Shown here: positions 41,232 to 53,200 of the stretch, one piece after another
Layout: each line of letters starts with the position of its first letter
How positions within the stretch are numbered: the first letter of the stretch is position 1
NCBI GenBank assembly: GCA_029449235.1
Contig: JANATG010000004.1
Span: forward strand, 496,001 to 560,000
Direction: 5' to 3'
Origin: Linnemannia schmuckeri
Lineage: Eukaryota; Mortierellomycota; Mortierellomycetes; Mortierellales; Mortierellaceae
DNA length: 64,000 nucleotides
Position numbers and translations under genes: made by a program
The notes under the pieces: model-generated
Databases searched by the model: none
Seen by the model: only the letters and a program-made list of their open reading frames with translations
Told to the model about the DNA's origin: nothing

Positions 41232-41691
41232 ACAAACGGGAGGGTTTCTCTACTTTCTGCTCTCCCCCTCGCCCTGGCTATCATTTTCCCTTTCTTTCCT
41301 GTTCCTTACATTTCCCTTCCTTTGTGCATTTACTCCTGCATGCACGCACTCAAAAAAAAAAGAACTAATGTCCGACAAAATCTCCTCTACGGTTCCAATC
41401 GTAACAACACACAGAAACATTCGTCCATAGTATTTGCTACTCCTCCATCCTCTTGTCCATACACTAAGCATCATCTTCATGTATCATACAAAATGTATCT
41501 TCACGAATATAACTTTACATGATCACTTTGATCCGATCGCGCTTTTTTTTTTTTTGCTTGTAATTTTACTTTATGGGCGTCAAATTGCCTTGTACAGTGC
41601 GCCTTTTCTGCTTACTGCATTTTATCACGTCTACTTTTCTAATGTTTATATTGGTCAACCATCTATCCCTATCCCTTTCCCCATCTCTCGC
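41232..41691. other. Convergent 3' flanks
   Basis: This is the 3' region shared by the PPN2-like gene and the convergent hydrolase gene. It contains a T tract at about 41544-41555. No gene is seen. Confidence 0.6.
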
Positions 41692-43169
41692 CTATTCGTC
41701 ATCGAGGAAGTCAACAATGGCGTCAACACTCTCAGGATTCGTCTCGTACAACAGATGCCCCCCATCAGGGTACTCCTCATACCTACTCGCCCCACCAATC
41801 AACTGACTCATCGCTCTCCCAACCTCCACCGGCATCCCCACATCCAACGCCCCATGCATCACCAACGTCTTCACACCTCTCCCCTCATACCCCTTCAACG
41901 CCTCCGCCAGATTATACTCTCCCATCGCCCCAGTCTGGACCATAAGCTTCTCATACGTCCGGCCCTTTCCTTGATCCACCTGGCGAAGGAAGGATCTGAT
42001 TTGAGAGGGATTGTCGTGGATGTACTGGGGTGTCAGGCAAACGAGCATGAGTTTGTGGAGGAAGGATTTCCATTCGCGGGCTGGAGGTGGGATGGTAGAG
42101 AAGGATTCGAGCCAGCGGCCGATTTCTTGGACAATTGGACCATTGGAGGAGTCTTTGTATGCCCCCGCGATGAGGACTAGGTGGTCAACTTGGACGTCTG
42201 TGAAATTGCTTGCCATACTTCAAAGAAAAAAAAAAAAAAAGATGAACAAAAGGAGTTAGTATTGAGTGCTTTTTGACAGTGCGATTACGTGCGCGTACAA
42301 TGTAACAGAATAAGAATAGAGGCAATGAAAAACGCACAAGGTGTTGGAGACGATGGCGCCCATGGAGATGCCGACGAGGTTGATATGGGTCCACCCAAAG
42401 TGCTTGACGATCTCATGAATATCGTTACCCATGTTCTGCCGAGTTACAAGCGAGTTGTTGGTGACAGTTGACAGGCCGATGCCTCGGATATCAAACGCCA
42501 GGACTACGTTAGATCGAGTAGAATGGGAATGGGAGAGAGAAGAAGGTGAGGTGTAAGTGTCTATGTGAGGGAGTGGTGGTTGGACCAGTCAAAAGGGAGA
42601 GATGGAGGGGATGTGGATGAGGGGCGTATACCTGGATGCTTCTTGATAAAGTGAGGGATGACGCTATCCCAGTCAGTCTGAACTTGTCCACTATTGTTGG
42701 TTGTCAAATCAAGAAGGGATGGAGAGAAAGTGTGAGCAACATGGAGAAAGCGTGCAGAAAACCAGTTTAATCTATGTTGCTCACAAGCAGAGACATGACA
42801 AAAATGAGAGATACACTTACGTCCCGGGAACCTAAAATGAAATAAGCAGAAACAACAATGTGCAAAGGGAAGACAAACACCAGGGTTAGAGAAGAGTGTT
42901 GTTGTACTTCGCATCGCCATGTCGACACAATAAAAGTTATCCGAGTATGAGCTTACAAAGATTACAGGGGTAGCGTTGGCGTACGCAGGCTGGGTATGGT
43001 TGAAGAGACGGTAGGAGAGGACAGATCCATCGGCTGTCGTTACATTGCCCACGACCGGTTTGAGTCTTCGTGTTACGGCAAGAGGGTCATGGTCAATCGC
43101 GGCTGCTGAGCACAGCGTGGCAGCGGTCAGACTGACGAGGACGGTGGAGAGTAAAAGCTTGATCTGCAT
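41692..43169 (-). CDS. Secreted alpha/beta hydrolase with 11-nt microexon
   Basis: Five exons are inferred: 43169-42957, 42831-42821 (11 nt), 42690-42632, 42503-42338 and 42217-41692, giving 324 residues. The N-terminus is a signal peptide (MQIKLLLSTVLVSLTAATLC, cleavage likely near 23). The microexon GTTCCCGGGAC supplies Val-Pro-Gly-Thr, completing VIFVPGTGQVQTDWDSVI, and without it the frame is lost. Next comes AFDIRGIGLS, then the nucleophile elbow GISMGA (Ser141), the acid Asp275 in MHGALDVGMP, and His304 in PDGGHLLY. This order is that of the classical alpha/beta-hydrolase triad. The substrate is unknown; esterase, lipase or epoxide-hydrolase-like activities are possible. N-glycosylation sequons (NVT, NHT, NAT) near the N-terminus fit secretion. 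Confidence 0.82.
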
Positions 43170-43987
43170 ATTGTGTGCGTCTTGTTCTTGTTCTCGTTGC
43201 TTGGGTTAAAGAAGATTGAGGGTTGTTGATTTGTTTTCTTGGACAGAAGGGATAATATCCTCTTTATATACCTGTTGCGAAGCATGATTGCTTTCTCAAA
43301 TTGCCATTCTACTCCTCTCCCCTCTTTTGCCGTCTTCCCGCAGCCACTTCATACTTCTCCCTCATAAATGCATGACAAGCCTTCAGCCACACAAAATTGC
43401 CGCTAAATTCAGACAAGTCGCCTTCGTGCCAAGAACTTTCCTTTCCCTCCCTTTCTCCCTTCCTCTTCTTTTGCAAGAATTTCATGTGGGCTGCAGGATC
43501 TAGCCATCCATTATTTACGCGACAGAAGAAGGCTAATTTTTTATCCCTTCTAAAAAATCATCAGCAACTCAGCAAACAACAACGACACACCGCGTTCCAG
43601 GAATAGAGTAAAGACGGATATGAAAGTTGAGTAGTAGCAAAAAAAAAAAGAAAAATAAACCATGGCGGCAGCGCTATTAAGATCTGGCATCGAAGCAAGA
43701 CCTAATTGAACCCGATGACGACGATGGGCGGCGGTAGGCTTTACCCCGCTATGAGCAGAATAGGGAGAGAGTTATCTGCATACATCCACTAATGAAAGAC
43801 CATGACACATCAGCATTGTTATTGGCTTTTAGGTACATCATTTTAACGGCTCTTCTCTCTCAATTTCTACAGCAATACTAAGAAAAGAAGGATTTCATAA
43901 CAGCCAAATATCTATTCATACCTCAATGATTTTCGTATCTCGGCCTACATTACTATTACATTGTTTCTCCTGCATGCTTTTATTTTG
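43170..43987. other. Upstream region of the hydrolase and 3' flank of APS1
   Basis: It contains the TATA box annotated separately, a CT-rich stretch and AT-rich sequence. No gene is seen. Confidence 0.55.
43262..43270 (-). promoter_or_regulatory. TATA box of the secreted hydrolase gene
   Basis: TATATAAAG on the minus strand lies about 93 bp upstream of the ATG at 43169. This is a typical fungal core-promoter distance. Confidence 0.55.
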
Positions 43988-44785
43988 TTATCTGTTCTTT
44001 TCCTCATTGGCTTCTTCCATTTCTATGGCGTCGTGATCATTGATGGCCTTGAGAACAGCAACCTTGCTCGACTCTTGCATCTCGCCCGCAAGCAGCAGTT
44101 CGTCCAGTATGTAGTATGCCCGCTCAAAGTTAAAAATCAGGTCCAATTCTGACACCTACAAGGACGCAGTAGGAGTAACATAGAAATGGGTTTTTGTAAG
44201 TAGGTTCATGTTGTCTCGCGTTATATAGTCCCCCCCCCCTCCCCCTGTGGGCGACTCCATAATTGACAGAGGGATGCCTTACGTTTCCAAAATATCGGTC
44301 TAGAACTTCAACATAGCGGTGGATGATCTCCAGTGTGATCAGTTCATTGTCCTGTGGACCAACTCCTGTGATAAAGTACAAACTCGCGTATCTATACAGA
44401 AAAACCAAGGCATGAGGGTCAGGATCTGCAAGCTATTTCTTGTCTTAATTATCTTTCTGTAAAATTTCATGTTGCGCGAGAGGTACCTTCGATAGATGAC
44501 CTTGGTGTCTAATAGCACATCAACAACAAAAGCAAGACATTCAGAAAAAGTGAGAAATATTGTCAGTATACTGCTTCGAAAACAATAAAAAAAACAAAAA
44601 CGCGCGCGCCAAAGTCTCGTAAGGGTACCTTTGTACTCGAGAAAGTTGCACATTTTTGTCCGCCGTGCAAGGACGAGTTGTGTGACATCCTTGACGATCT
44701 TTGACTTTTCTTTTGGGCTCAGGGTTGTGAACCATTTCGCCAGTCGGGTCTTGCCCTGTCTGCTGACCAATAGCACGTAGTTGAT
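43988..44785 (-). CDS. APS1: AP-1 adaptor complex sigma subunit (5' end unresolved)
   Basis: Four coding exons are clear: 44785-44629, 44508-44487 (22 nt), 44391-44283 and 44155-43988. They encode about 147 residues of a sigma subunit: INYVLLVSRQGKTRLAKWF, TLSPKEKSKIVKDVTQLVLA, KMCNFLEYKDTKVIYRRYAS, GPQDNELITLEIIHRYVEV, then VSELDLIFNFERAYYILDEL and LLAGEMQESSKVAVLKAI. The IRRT-free LARR-KMCNFLEYK block and DNELITLE favour AP-1 over AP-2 or AP-3. Sigma is the small longin subunit of the clathrin adaptor working at the trans-Golgi network and endosomes. The first exon carrying the ATG was not identified: the acceptor AAAAG at 44786 requires a phase-0 mini-exon upstream, and no ATG with a fitting donor was convincing. 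Confidence 0.9.
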
Positions 44786-45614
44786 CTTTTCAGGCAAAGC
44801 GCCAAAAATACCACGGAGAAAGATGGGAGTCGTTAGGTCATGGTTGTCTTTAGGTCATGGTTGTCTTTGACGAAGAAAGCGATAGTTTTCCTATGAGAAA
44901 AGTCACCCATGTTCCTTCAGATATTTCTTTCTTTTGATTGAAAATGTTTGCGGCTGTTGTTAACCGACGCCGTCGCCGTGGGCGCGAATTTTGAAACGGC
45001 GGTCTAACGGCGCCTACGCACATCTTTGCATCCTGCACTCCTTATCGGCAATATGTATCTTTCTGCGCAATAATTGCTTGGCGCCAGCCCCAGAATCCTA
45101 TCTGCCTGTTTTTTCTTTTGTTTGCCTAGCCATCCTAGTATCGCCGTCGTCGGTATACGTGGTGAGTTCTAAGTTCTCGCTAGAAAAAACGGCCATGATG
45201 GTCTTACAGGCATCTCTGAAGGTGGAGTATATATTTCTGTTGTCGTTATCCTTGCTTTTCGATAGTTCCTTGCTTGTGTCCTTGCTGGGTAGAGATGATG
45301 AGGGCTGTCCTGGTTATGGATGAAGAATTAGAAGAGAAAGTTGAAAGCGGCGGATGGCGAGGGAGTAGAGTTTTTTTTTTACTCTCGTTCGCTCTCACTT
45401 CAAAACGACTTTCCAGGGCGTTTTTGGCGGACACGTTTTTTTGACTGCTTTTTGTGAACTAAAGGATGCGCATATATGTGTGTCCGAAGGAACGAAACAC
45501 ACTTTTTCACACGGACAACTCACTCTCTCTCAACTCACAAAACGAACGAGCGGCCCAAGACCTAGACGACTACCAGGGCCAAGGACACTGTTGACGAACA
45601 ACGAAGGAGCAAAA
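44786..45614. other. Divergent upstream region of APS1 and the mu-like gene
   Basis: The missing first exon of APS1 should lie here. A perfect 17-bp direct duplication (TAGGTCATGGTTGTCTT) occurs at 44834-44850 and 44851-44867. No other gene is recognised. Confidence 0.5.
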
Positions 45615-46872
45615 ATGCGTCTAAGACACTTTTGCATCGGTTCCATCCGCACCCAAGACCTCCTCATCTCAAAGTCATGTAAGGCACATGTAAGCACACC
45701 AGTTGCTGTTACAAAAACAGCAACAGCAACAGCCTCTGCCTTAGGCTCAGGATTCCATACCAATCGGTCTATATATCCTACCTTAACTTGAAGCATTACT
45801 TTCTGGTTCCTGGATAATTAGTCTTGTCAATTGGCGCTACACAGGACGGAGGAGTGAGCGATATCCAAGTAGTATGGGCAAAGTTCCTGGACCTCTTCCA
45901 GAGTGAACTCCGCTGGACGACAACAATCACTCAGCACTCACACATCCAGCAAGGCTCACGTTCTCCGAGCGCGGCAAGGTCACCACCACCGCTTTCTCCA
46001 AGCCCGCAGTCATCATCAGGGATCTCGAAGGGTCGGGGCTCAGTAGCTGGAGGAGGCGGAGGGCGATCAGGGTCTGGGATGGCTGGTATTCGCGTCGACT
46101 CTCCGCATCTCGGAACCTCTCCATCATCATCACTACCACCCGCACATTCTTCAGTAGCAACCATCACAGGAGATCTCCCACTAGTCGCAATACCCCTCTT
46201 CTCAACCGACTGCTGCTTCATTTACCAAACCATCCACGACCTTGTCCTCGTCGCGTGTTGCCCCTTGCCACCAACTCCCTCCACCGCATCCGCAACCGTC
46301 ACCCGGATACCCTATTCACTTCCAGGACAACGCCAGCCATCATTGTCTCACGGCGGCAGTGTACCTGGTAGCCCAGGCGGATCGCTACTGGATTCACAGG
46401 ATATTCTGAGGCAGAGACCGGTCCCAGAACTGGCGTTCTCCACCGCTGCGGGATTACATACTTCGTATCATGGGATGATTGAGTTTCTGGGACAGCTGAT
46501 CATGGCGTTGGAGCGGTATTTGATCCCGAACCAGCATGGAGACTTAGGAACAACAGGAACTGGAGGGAGATCTGGGCCGACAGCAGCTGCTACTACGAAG
46601 AGTAAAGCGAGATCCGCGGCAAGTACAGTTCTTTCGGCAGAGCTGGTGCAGCTGAACACGGGAATTGTATATGAAGTCCTGGAAGAGTGCATGGTAAGAA
46701 AATTGCTGGGCAAAAAAACTGACTTGTACTTCTGACAAAATGCTACAGAGTCTGATATATCTGCCTTTATTTTCTTACAAATGAAAATAATTAGGGTATG
46801 GGATACGCAATGATGCCAAGCTTGGCACAGCTGGATCTGCTAATCTTTGGCGTTCCCAAAACAACATCATAA
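45615..46872 (+). CDS. Stand-alone mu-adaptin longin-like protein
   Basis: Three exons are inferred: 45615-45678, 45822-46693 and 46795-46872, giving 337 residues. Strand-like and helix-like blocks follow the N-terminal longin domain of adaptor medium chains. They are RHFCIGSIRTQDLLISKSF at the start, PLVAIPLFSTDCCFIYQTIH and DLVLVACCPL in the middle, GMIEFLGQLIMALERYL, and TGIVYEVLEECMGMGYAMMP at the end. The last resembles mu-chain VYEVLEE-x-x-D-x-G-Y-P. Three Ser/Pro/Gly-rich inserts (about 55-120, 165-210, 245-275) are disordered. The C-terminal mu homology domain that binds cargo is absent, since a stop follows directly in exon 3. It could be a diverged AP-3, AP-4 or TSET-type mu, or a longin-only protein. 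It is divergent from AP-1 sigma, which suggests an endomembrane role. Confidence 0.5.
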
Positions 46873-47779
46873 AAACAATCGTGGGCTAATAAAATGGGAA
46901 TAACGTAACTTATATGATAAACACCTCATATTCACATCTGTGGCATTGCTTAATGCTAATAAGAATTTGAAGCCATATGTATTGTTCTTACCACAAACCC
47001 AGGGAGAATCGTTTCTGCAACTTGCATTCCAAAATAGAAGCACTTGTGTTATCCTATGAGTCTTTATCTATGAGCCTTAATAATTGCACGTATTAATATT
47101 TTCTCTGATAGGTGAGTTTCGCTATCATTGCTGTTGCTATTGTTATCGCTGTCGATACCGATGCTGTTGCTATTGTTATCGCTGTCGATACCGATGCTGT
47201 CGTCACTTTCGTCGCTGTCATATAATGAAAGGGAACCGCGAGGAGTTGATCGACGAAAACGAGCCATCGCTCTCAATTTCAGACCTTAAGCTTCCCATCT
47301 CTTCAACCTCGGATGGAGGATACGGTTTACTACTAAAGAGGAATTCGATCACTCACCCCCCATCTTTTCTTTTCATTTTCTCACCACCTTATCTGATCAT
47401 GGCAGTGCTACCGACACAGTCATCTTATCGGACAAGATAACTGACAAGATTATATCGCCCGTCGCCGAGTAGATGAAAATCGTATGCACCTTCCACATCC
47501 ATCCATTTATTTCTGTTTCTTATTTTTTTTTTTTTTTTTTTTAATATTTATATTATTTTCTGGTCCTTTTCGCTGATCTTTGTTTGCTGTAGAAAATAAA
47601 ATAAAAAAATGTTCAGATCCATCAACTTCTTTAGTCTAAAAAAAGTGAACAGACACACAGGGAGTAAAGGAAAATGATGAAGACCAAGAAGGACTTTATT
47701 GATGAGAAAGTGTGCAAAGGGTATATGGCGTGTCACTATGTCGAATGGATCCGTAACAATGTGCTATCGTTGTCATTAT
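46873..47779. other. Spacer after the mu-like gene
   Basis: No supported gene is present. AT-rich DNA is followed by a duplicated 33-bp unit and a T tract at about 47524-47542. The interval ends at the 3' end of the coiled-coil gene. Confidence 0.5.
47130..47195. repeat. Two perfect 33-bp tandem units
   Basis: Two exact 33-bp copies begin with GCTGTTGCTATTG. The length is a multiple of three, and on the minus strand it would read as an Asp/Ser/Asn repeat (IGIDSDNNSNS). I found no gene to which that could belong, so it may be a relic of a low-complexity coding repeat. Confidence 0.7.
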
Positions 47780-49671
47780 CTAAACATGAATAGGGACACG
47801 CTTCGGCCCACTCTTCATCGACAGCGTGGGCTTCGTATCCTCCAACACCGCCGCCGCAGCAGCAGCCGCACTAGTTCCACTCTGCTGTCGAGATCTCGCC
47901 GTCGCATTTGATTTCTGAGACACAAACGGTGCGGAAAACGACGACTCCAGCAGGGCCTCTTCCACAGCCAACCCATCAATTTCATTAGCATCACCCATCT
48001 CCAATCCCTCACGCCTCTCAAACTCGATTCTCAGTCTCTCCAATCTGCTCTCGTGAATCAACGACGCCGACCGTCCACCTCCACTGCTGCTACTGGATGC
48101 GTTAGGATTGACGCCCAAGGACTTTAAAATCTGGATTGCTCTCACTTCCATCATCGACTTGGCGGCGTTGTACTCGGGTCCAGTGAACCGTGCTCGGTTA
48201 ATGATCCCGTAGAGCGCACAGCCGACGACCAAGGTTCCACCACTAGCCATTGCTGTCATACTGCCGAGCACTGCTCCTCCGACCGCGCCGATTGATCCCA
48301 CTGCCGACATTGACCATGCCACCGTCTCAGCCTAGTATCATCACAATCAAGAAAGTAACGAAAAGGTTAGCAATTGAGTTGACATATAGTAGGCAAAAAA
48401 AAAAGGGAAAAAAAGTGTTGGCATGTGATCAATTTTGAGAGCAGACAGAGAGATACAGCCAAAAACAAAGCGCATAAACAAAGCAATGCACAATGCAGTT
48501 TTTGTTTGTCGTTTGTCTTCGCTCGCACGGCTCATACACGCACCTTTTTCTCAGAGCGAGGGTCTAGTCGCTGGATAGTCTCGATCAACTCCTTGAGCAT
48601 CTTGAGATCCTGTCGAATCTGATCCGGGACCTCCAAGAACTGCTCGCTCATCCAGGCCTCGGTCGACTGGATGACTCCTTCACACTGTTCAATCAAGAGC
48701 TCCAGCTGGTCATGGAACCGGACGACTGAGTAAGTTGAGGACGCCTTGTGGGCTGCGTAAAGAGACATGACCAACGAGGCCACCCCCACAGTCGCCATCA
48801 GCACCGCATTCGTCGCTTCCGCTCCGCTGTCTGTTGTTGTTACTTCCTGCGAAGACGACGACTTTTCCTTGTCCTTGTTTTTCTTGTCCTCTTTCTTCTT
48901 TTTCTCTGCCGCTTCTTCCTCCTGTTTCTTCTTTTTCTTTTCCTCCTCCTGCTGCTTCTTCTTGTTGGCCTCCTGCTGCTTCTGCTGCTGCTCCACCTCC
49001 TTCTCCAACTTGGCGACCTTTTGCTTCTGAGACTCGAGTTCTTGTTCCAACTGCACCCTCTGCCGTCGTTGCGCATCGACCTCCGACCGGGCCATCGCCG
49101 ACTGCTGACGCATGTCTCTCTCCATCTGCCTCAACCGGTCCTCCATATCCCTCAGCCGCTGTCGCTCCTGGTCCCGGTAATCATGACGGTTCGACGACGA
49201 AGATCCGAACCAAGAAGAGGTAGACTGGCGTGAGCGTGTGTCGTAGCGGTAGTCGTTCTCGTAAGAAGACCGCCTTGCGGACGCGGAGCCGTCCATGTAT
49301 CGTCCTGCGAGGTAGAGTCCATTATCGAGGATCCGTTTTGTTCCCTGACTGGTCGCAAAATTCTTCAAGGACGAAAAGATCCCTCCTTTGGAGGAAGACG
49401 ACTCTGCGGCTTGTGGGGTGCCAGTCTGTTCTGTGGACGAGGAGGTGGAGGACGTAGAGGCATTGGCCGTCTGTGCGTTGTCGGCGGTAGGAGATGGGGT
49501 GAGGTTGGGAAGAAGAATGGGTTCCTGTTGATCCTCTGAAGTCTTTGCGAGTTGAGAGATGATATGGGGCGTGAAGGTGAGGAGGGTCGAGACAGGAGCG
49601 ACAAACTCGAAGGTGTCTGGGTCGTAGAGTTCCCGAGGAAAGGTGATGTCGTCAAAGAGAATCGACGCCAT
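47780..49671 (-). CDS. Coiled-coil protein with two C-terminal membrane segments, unknown
   Basis: Two exons are inferred, 49671-48544 and 48331-47780, joined in phase 0 through donor GTGCGT, giving 559 residues. The start MASILFDDITFPREL is the first ATG after a CT-rich leader. Residues about 60-105 are Ser/Thr-rich. A conserved-looking block (FSSLKNFATSQGTKRILDNG) follows, then a Ser/Arg/Tyr-rich stretch. Next comes a long charged coiled coil (about 185-315, for example RLRDMEDRLRQMERDMRQQ and a Lys/Glu-rich run). Then there is a hydrophobic segment NAVLMATVGVASLVMSLYAA, a soluble helix region, and a second Gly/Ala-rich hydrophobic segment in exon 2 (SIGAVGGAVLGSMTAMASGG). The tail is polar with an Ala run. 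The build suggests a tail-proximal membrane tether. I do not recognise a family. Confidence 0.8.
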
Positions 49672-50227
49672 TGTGAGTGGTGGAGTAAAAAGAAGTAAGA
49701 GAGAGGAAGGGTGATGAATGAACAATGAAGACAGTGAACGAAGGGTAACAGAGTATGCGTGAGAGTGAATGAGTGCAAGTGAAGGTTGTGTGAGTGAGTG
49801 AGTGAGTGAGGTGGAAGACAGAGAGTGAAAAAGGGGAGAAGAATGTTGTTGTCAAACGAGGACAAAAGTCAAAAAGACAAAAAGAGGTCAGCGAAAGAGT
49901 GAGTGCCAAGACTCGTGACTTGTCCTTGGAGCAAGGGTGGGCTCTGACATATGCTTCATCTCTCATTGTGCTTTCTGTCCGAAAAAAGAAAATCGTGGCA
50001 GTCGACCACTGGTTGGATGTGTCACTCAGATATTGATAACGAAGAAGAAAGAGGAGCAAGCGTTCTTCTTTTCCTTGATCTGACTTCTTATTCTGGGCTG
50101 TCCTGTAAATGCACAACAGTCCGCGGCATCATCCGGAAAACACAATTGATCTCGCTGGAGACTGAGATGTCATTTCATGTCACAAGTGCCTTTTTACCAC
50201 GTTTACTTCAAAATTTCTTTATGGGCG

Positions 50228-50266
<39 letters not shown>

Positions 50267-53200
50267 CATCAATACTTCGGCCATTTTTTCTTACCTCGAA
50301 TTTTTTATCATGGAAATGCCTTTCATCGCACCTCTATCGACTTACAAAAAAAATAAGGTCTTAGAAAATGTGGCTATAAACCAAGCTAGATTAGAGTGTT
50401 AGGGCATGGTATATGACAATGGCAATCCACAACTATATTCTAAATAAAAATCGGGAATGTGTGCAGAGATAATTCTTTTATTTTGTCAGTGAGATATGCA
50501 TAACTCTAGGCTTAAGAGCACTAGTTCTAGGCCCTAACTTTTAAACTTTAGAAAAGGCAGACCCGCAAGGAGGCTGGTCTCAGTGTCACAGATGCCTCGA
50601 TAAAAAAAAAGAGAGATGGCGTGTTAGGCACACCTAGGAAAGCACCATGGTAGAGCGACGCGAATTTGTGAAAAAAACTAGCAAAGGGATGTTAGCAGCA
50701 ATGGTCTTGAGCATTGTGTGTGGCCAATGCTTTGAAGGTCGATAGAGATACGATAAGGGGCAGTGAGATAGCATTGAGCCACCTAGGGAAATAAGTATAA
50801 GAAGGTGTAGTGAGAGTTAAAAGAGGCAGGTAGCAATGGTAAAAATGCGTGATAGCTCTTCTTTGTGCGATAATCGGAGAGAAGGGTGATGTGATCAAAT
50901 GCACTCAGAAGCCAGAGACCTCTACTTTTTGTATCTACTATGGCAAAGGATAACGCGGCAGTTGAAATACCAACGCCACGATGGTCTGTGCTACTATACA
51001 GTCACACCAGTACTGCAAGCAGAATGCATACAGAGGAGAGCGAGCCTTGATACCCCCTACCTCATTTTGCATTTCTCTCATGGCTAGAAAATAACAGAAG
51101 TTGGGTCTAACATGTATCTTTGCTCTCATACGCATAACACGACAATGGCCCCATACTTCTAGACAGCAACCAAGAATGCATTGACCAATGACTGAATATG
51201 AATCGAGTTAGCAAAGAAAATACTGTCAAGAGGAAAACGGGTAAGAAAAGATAAGGGATATCCTCTACAGCGCGTTCTCGCAAGCCAGTTGCATCTTCCA
51301 TAAAAGAGCGCGTTGATTGGAGGTTCAATCCATCAGCGTCGTTCTGCTCCGAGAAGAATCAGGCATCCCAAGGCAGATTAGGTTTTTTGTCGTGTCGATG
51401 CAGAGTCTGTCTGACAAAGATGATGCTCACAACTCTAAAGAAGAATAGTTTCGTCTCTCTCAATCCTCATTTTTTTTCCCCAAGACAGTAGGAAGATGAA
51501 AAAGACGGCGAAATCAAAAAAGGGCCATCGAGTGTGTGAAAAAGGGAGGAAATATAAGCAGTGCAGCTTCGTTGATGAGAGTTGTGCCTCAAACAGCACG
51601 TTATTCTTGTCCCACAATCTCAGATGGGTGGGGGGAGGGGGGAGGCGGAGGAAGAAAATTGCATAGTTGGGCAAGGGATAGATAGCACGGAAGGCTAAAT
51701 GGCTTTGTGACCCTTTTACACAGCCGTTGGTAGTTGCTGTTATTTTTAAGTTGTTCATCCCTCTCGAGAAGAGCGTTACTGAAGACAAGCAAGATAGGGT
51801 GGGAATGCCTTCTAATAAAGAGAAAGGCAGAAACTGATAGCAGTGTTGACCATTGTCTCTGCGCGGCTGTTGCTTAAGTAAACCTTTGACAATGAGATAA
51901 CAGAAGGAAGAACTAACGGCAAGGAAAAATAATAAGAGACGGGGCGTAGGGTATTCGTTAGTTTTGTGCAACGGACAGCCCTTTGTTCTTTCTGTGGGAT
52001 ACAAGAAAGATGCATTAGCCCAACAAGGCGTTGGTTGGTATTGTTTGTTGACGTGCCCCCAGACTTTCGATCTAACTAACCAACGAACGCATGAAAAATA
52101 AGGGTAAAATTAACCCTAGGCACTGGTATAATCTTCCGTTCGTTCACTCAAAGTAGGGCACGGGTCGTCTGGTTAGTGCAGGAAATAAAAAAGGTGGAGA
52201 GAGAAACAGAGACCGAGAGAGAAAAGAGAAACAGAGATGAAGAAACAGAAAAGGAGGGAAGGAAGGCGCTTATCATGTTTGTTTGTTTTCTTTTTCTTTT
52301 CTCTGTTGGTGCCGGACAATAATGGTCCTATGGTATTACGCGTCAGCCTATCGTCGTTTCTCTTGTTGTTGACAACTGTTGAAAGTGTTGTTGATGTGAC
52401 TCGACACCATAGAAGGATCCATGTTGTCAGGTGCCGCCTGGTTCATTTTCTTCTTATTTTGTTGACTTTACAGCTCATAGGATGCATTTTCTCACAAGGG
52501 GTCAAGAAAGAGGTCGACAAAGAAGGAAAGAAAGGGGGTCTGGCCAAACTTGGATTGGAATCTTCGTATTATGCAACGATATGAATGTGTACCCAACAAA
52601 TACCGAATGTAGAGTGTTTCATTGGTGAAGGCAGGAGATATGTGAGTAAATGTGGAGTAGAAGAACACTTTGTGCCTATCCTTTGTTCCTTTCCCTTCCT
52701 CTTTCCTTTGCTCAATCGACGACAGATGGCGATGTGAATAATGAGAGCATTGGGTAGGAATAGGGTTTACTGAATAGGATTTCGAAATGACGTTCCTCTG
52801 ACAAACGCTCTCATTGTTGGCCTCTTTCCGGTAGGTGCATGCACACAAACAAACAAAGCATACGAAAAAAACAAAACAAACAAAGATGAGAGAGAGAGCA
52901 GAGGAAATAACGACGACAACAAGAAGGTAACCATGCGCAACGTCGACGAGGGCTGACGAGGAATGAGGACGGTATTCTGTAACTGTAGTCAGAGAGACAA
53001 ACAAACAGTGGTATCTTACACAATTGACCGCCAACCCGTTGTCTGCGGGGAGATGCAGTTGAATAGAAAAGTGAATAGAAAGAAATAGAGTTGGACTAGA
53101 AAAAAAAGGAAGGAACAAGAGGGCCAAGCGAGTGCGACTCTTGCCCTGGACAACAATGAATAAGACCCAAGGGGATTAAAGAGAGTAAATGAACAAATGG

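Noticed and set aside
52237..52584. Plus-strand 115-codon hydrophobic frame
   Set aside because: The hydrophobic part comes from GTTGTTGA-type repeats in low-complexity DNA; no family motif, TATA box or splice context.
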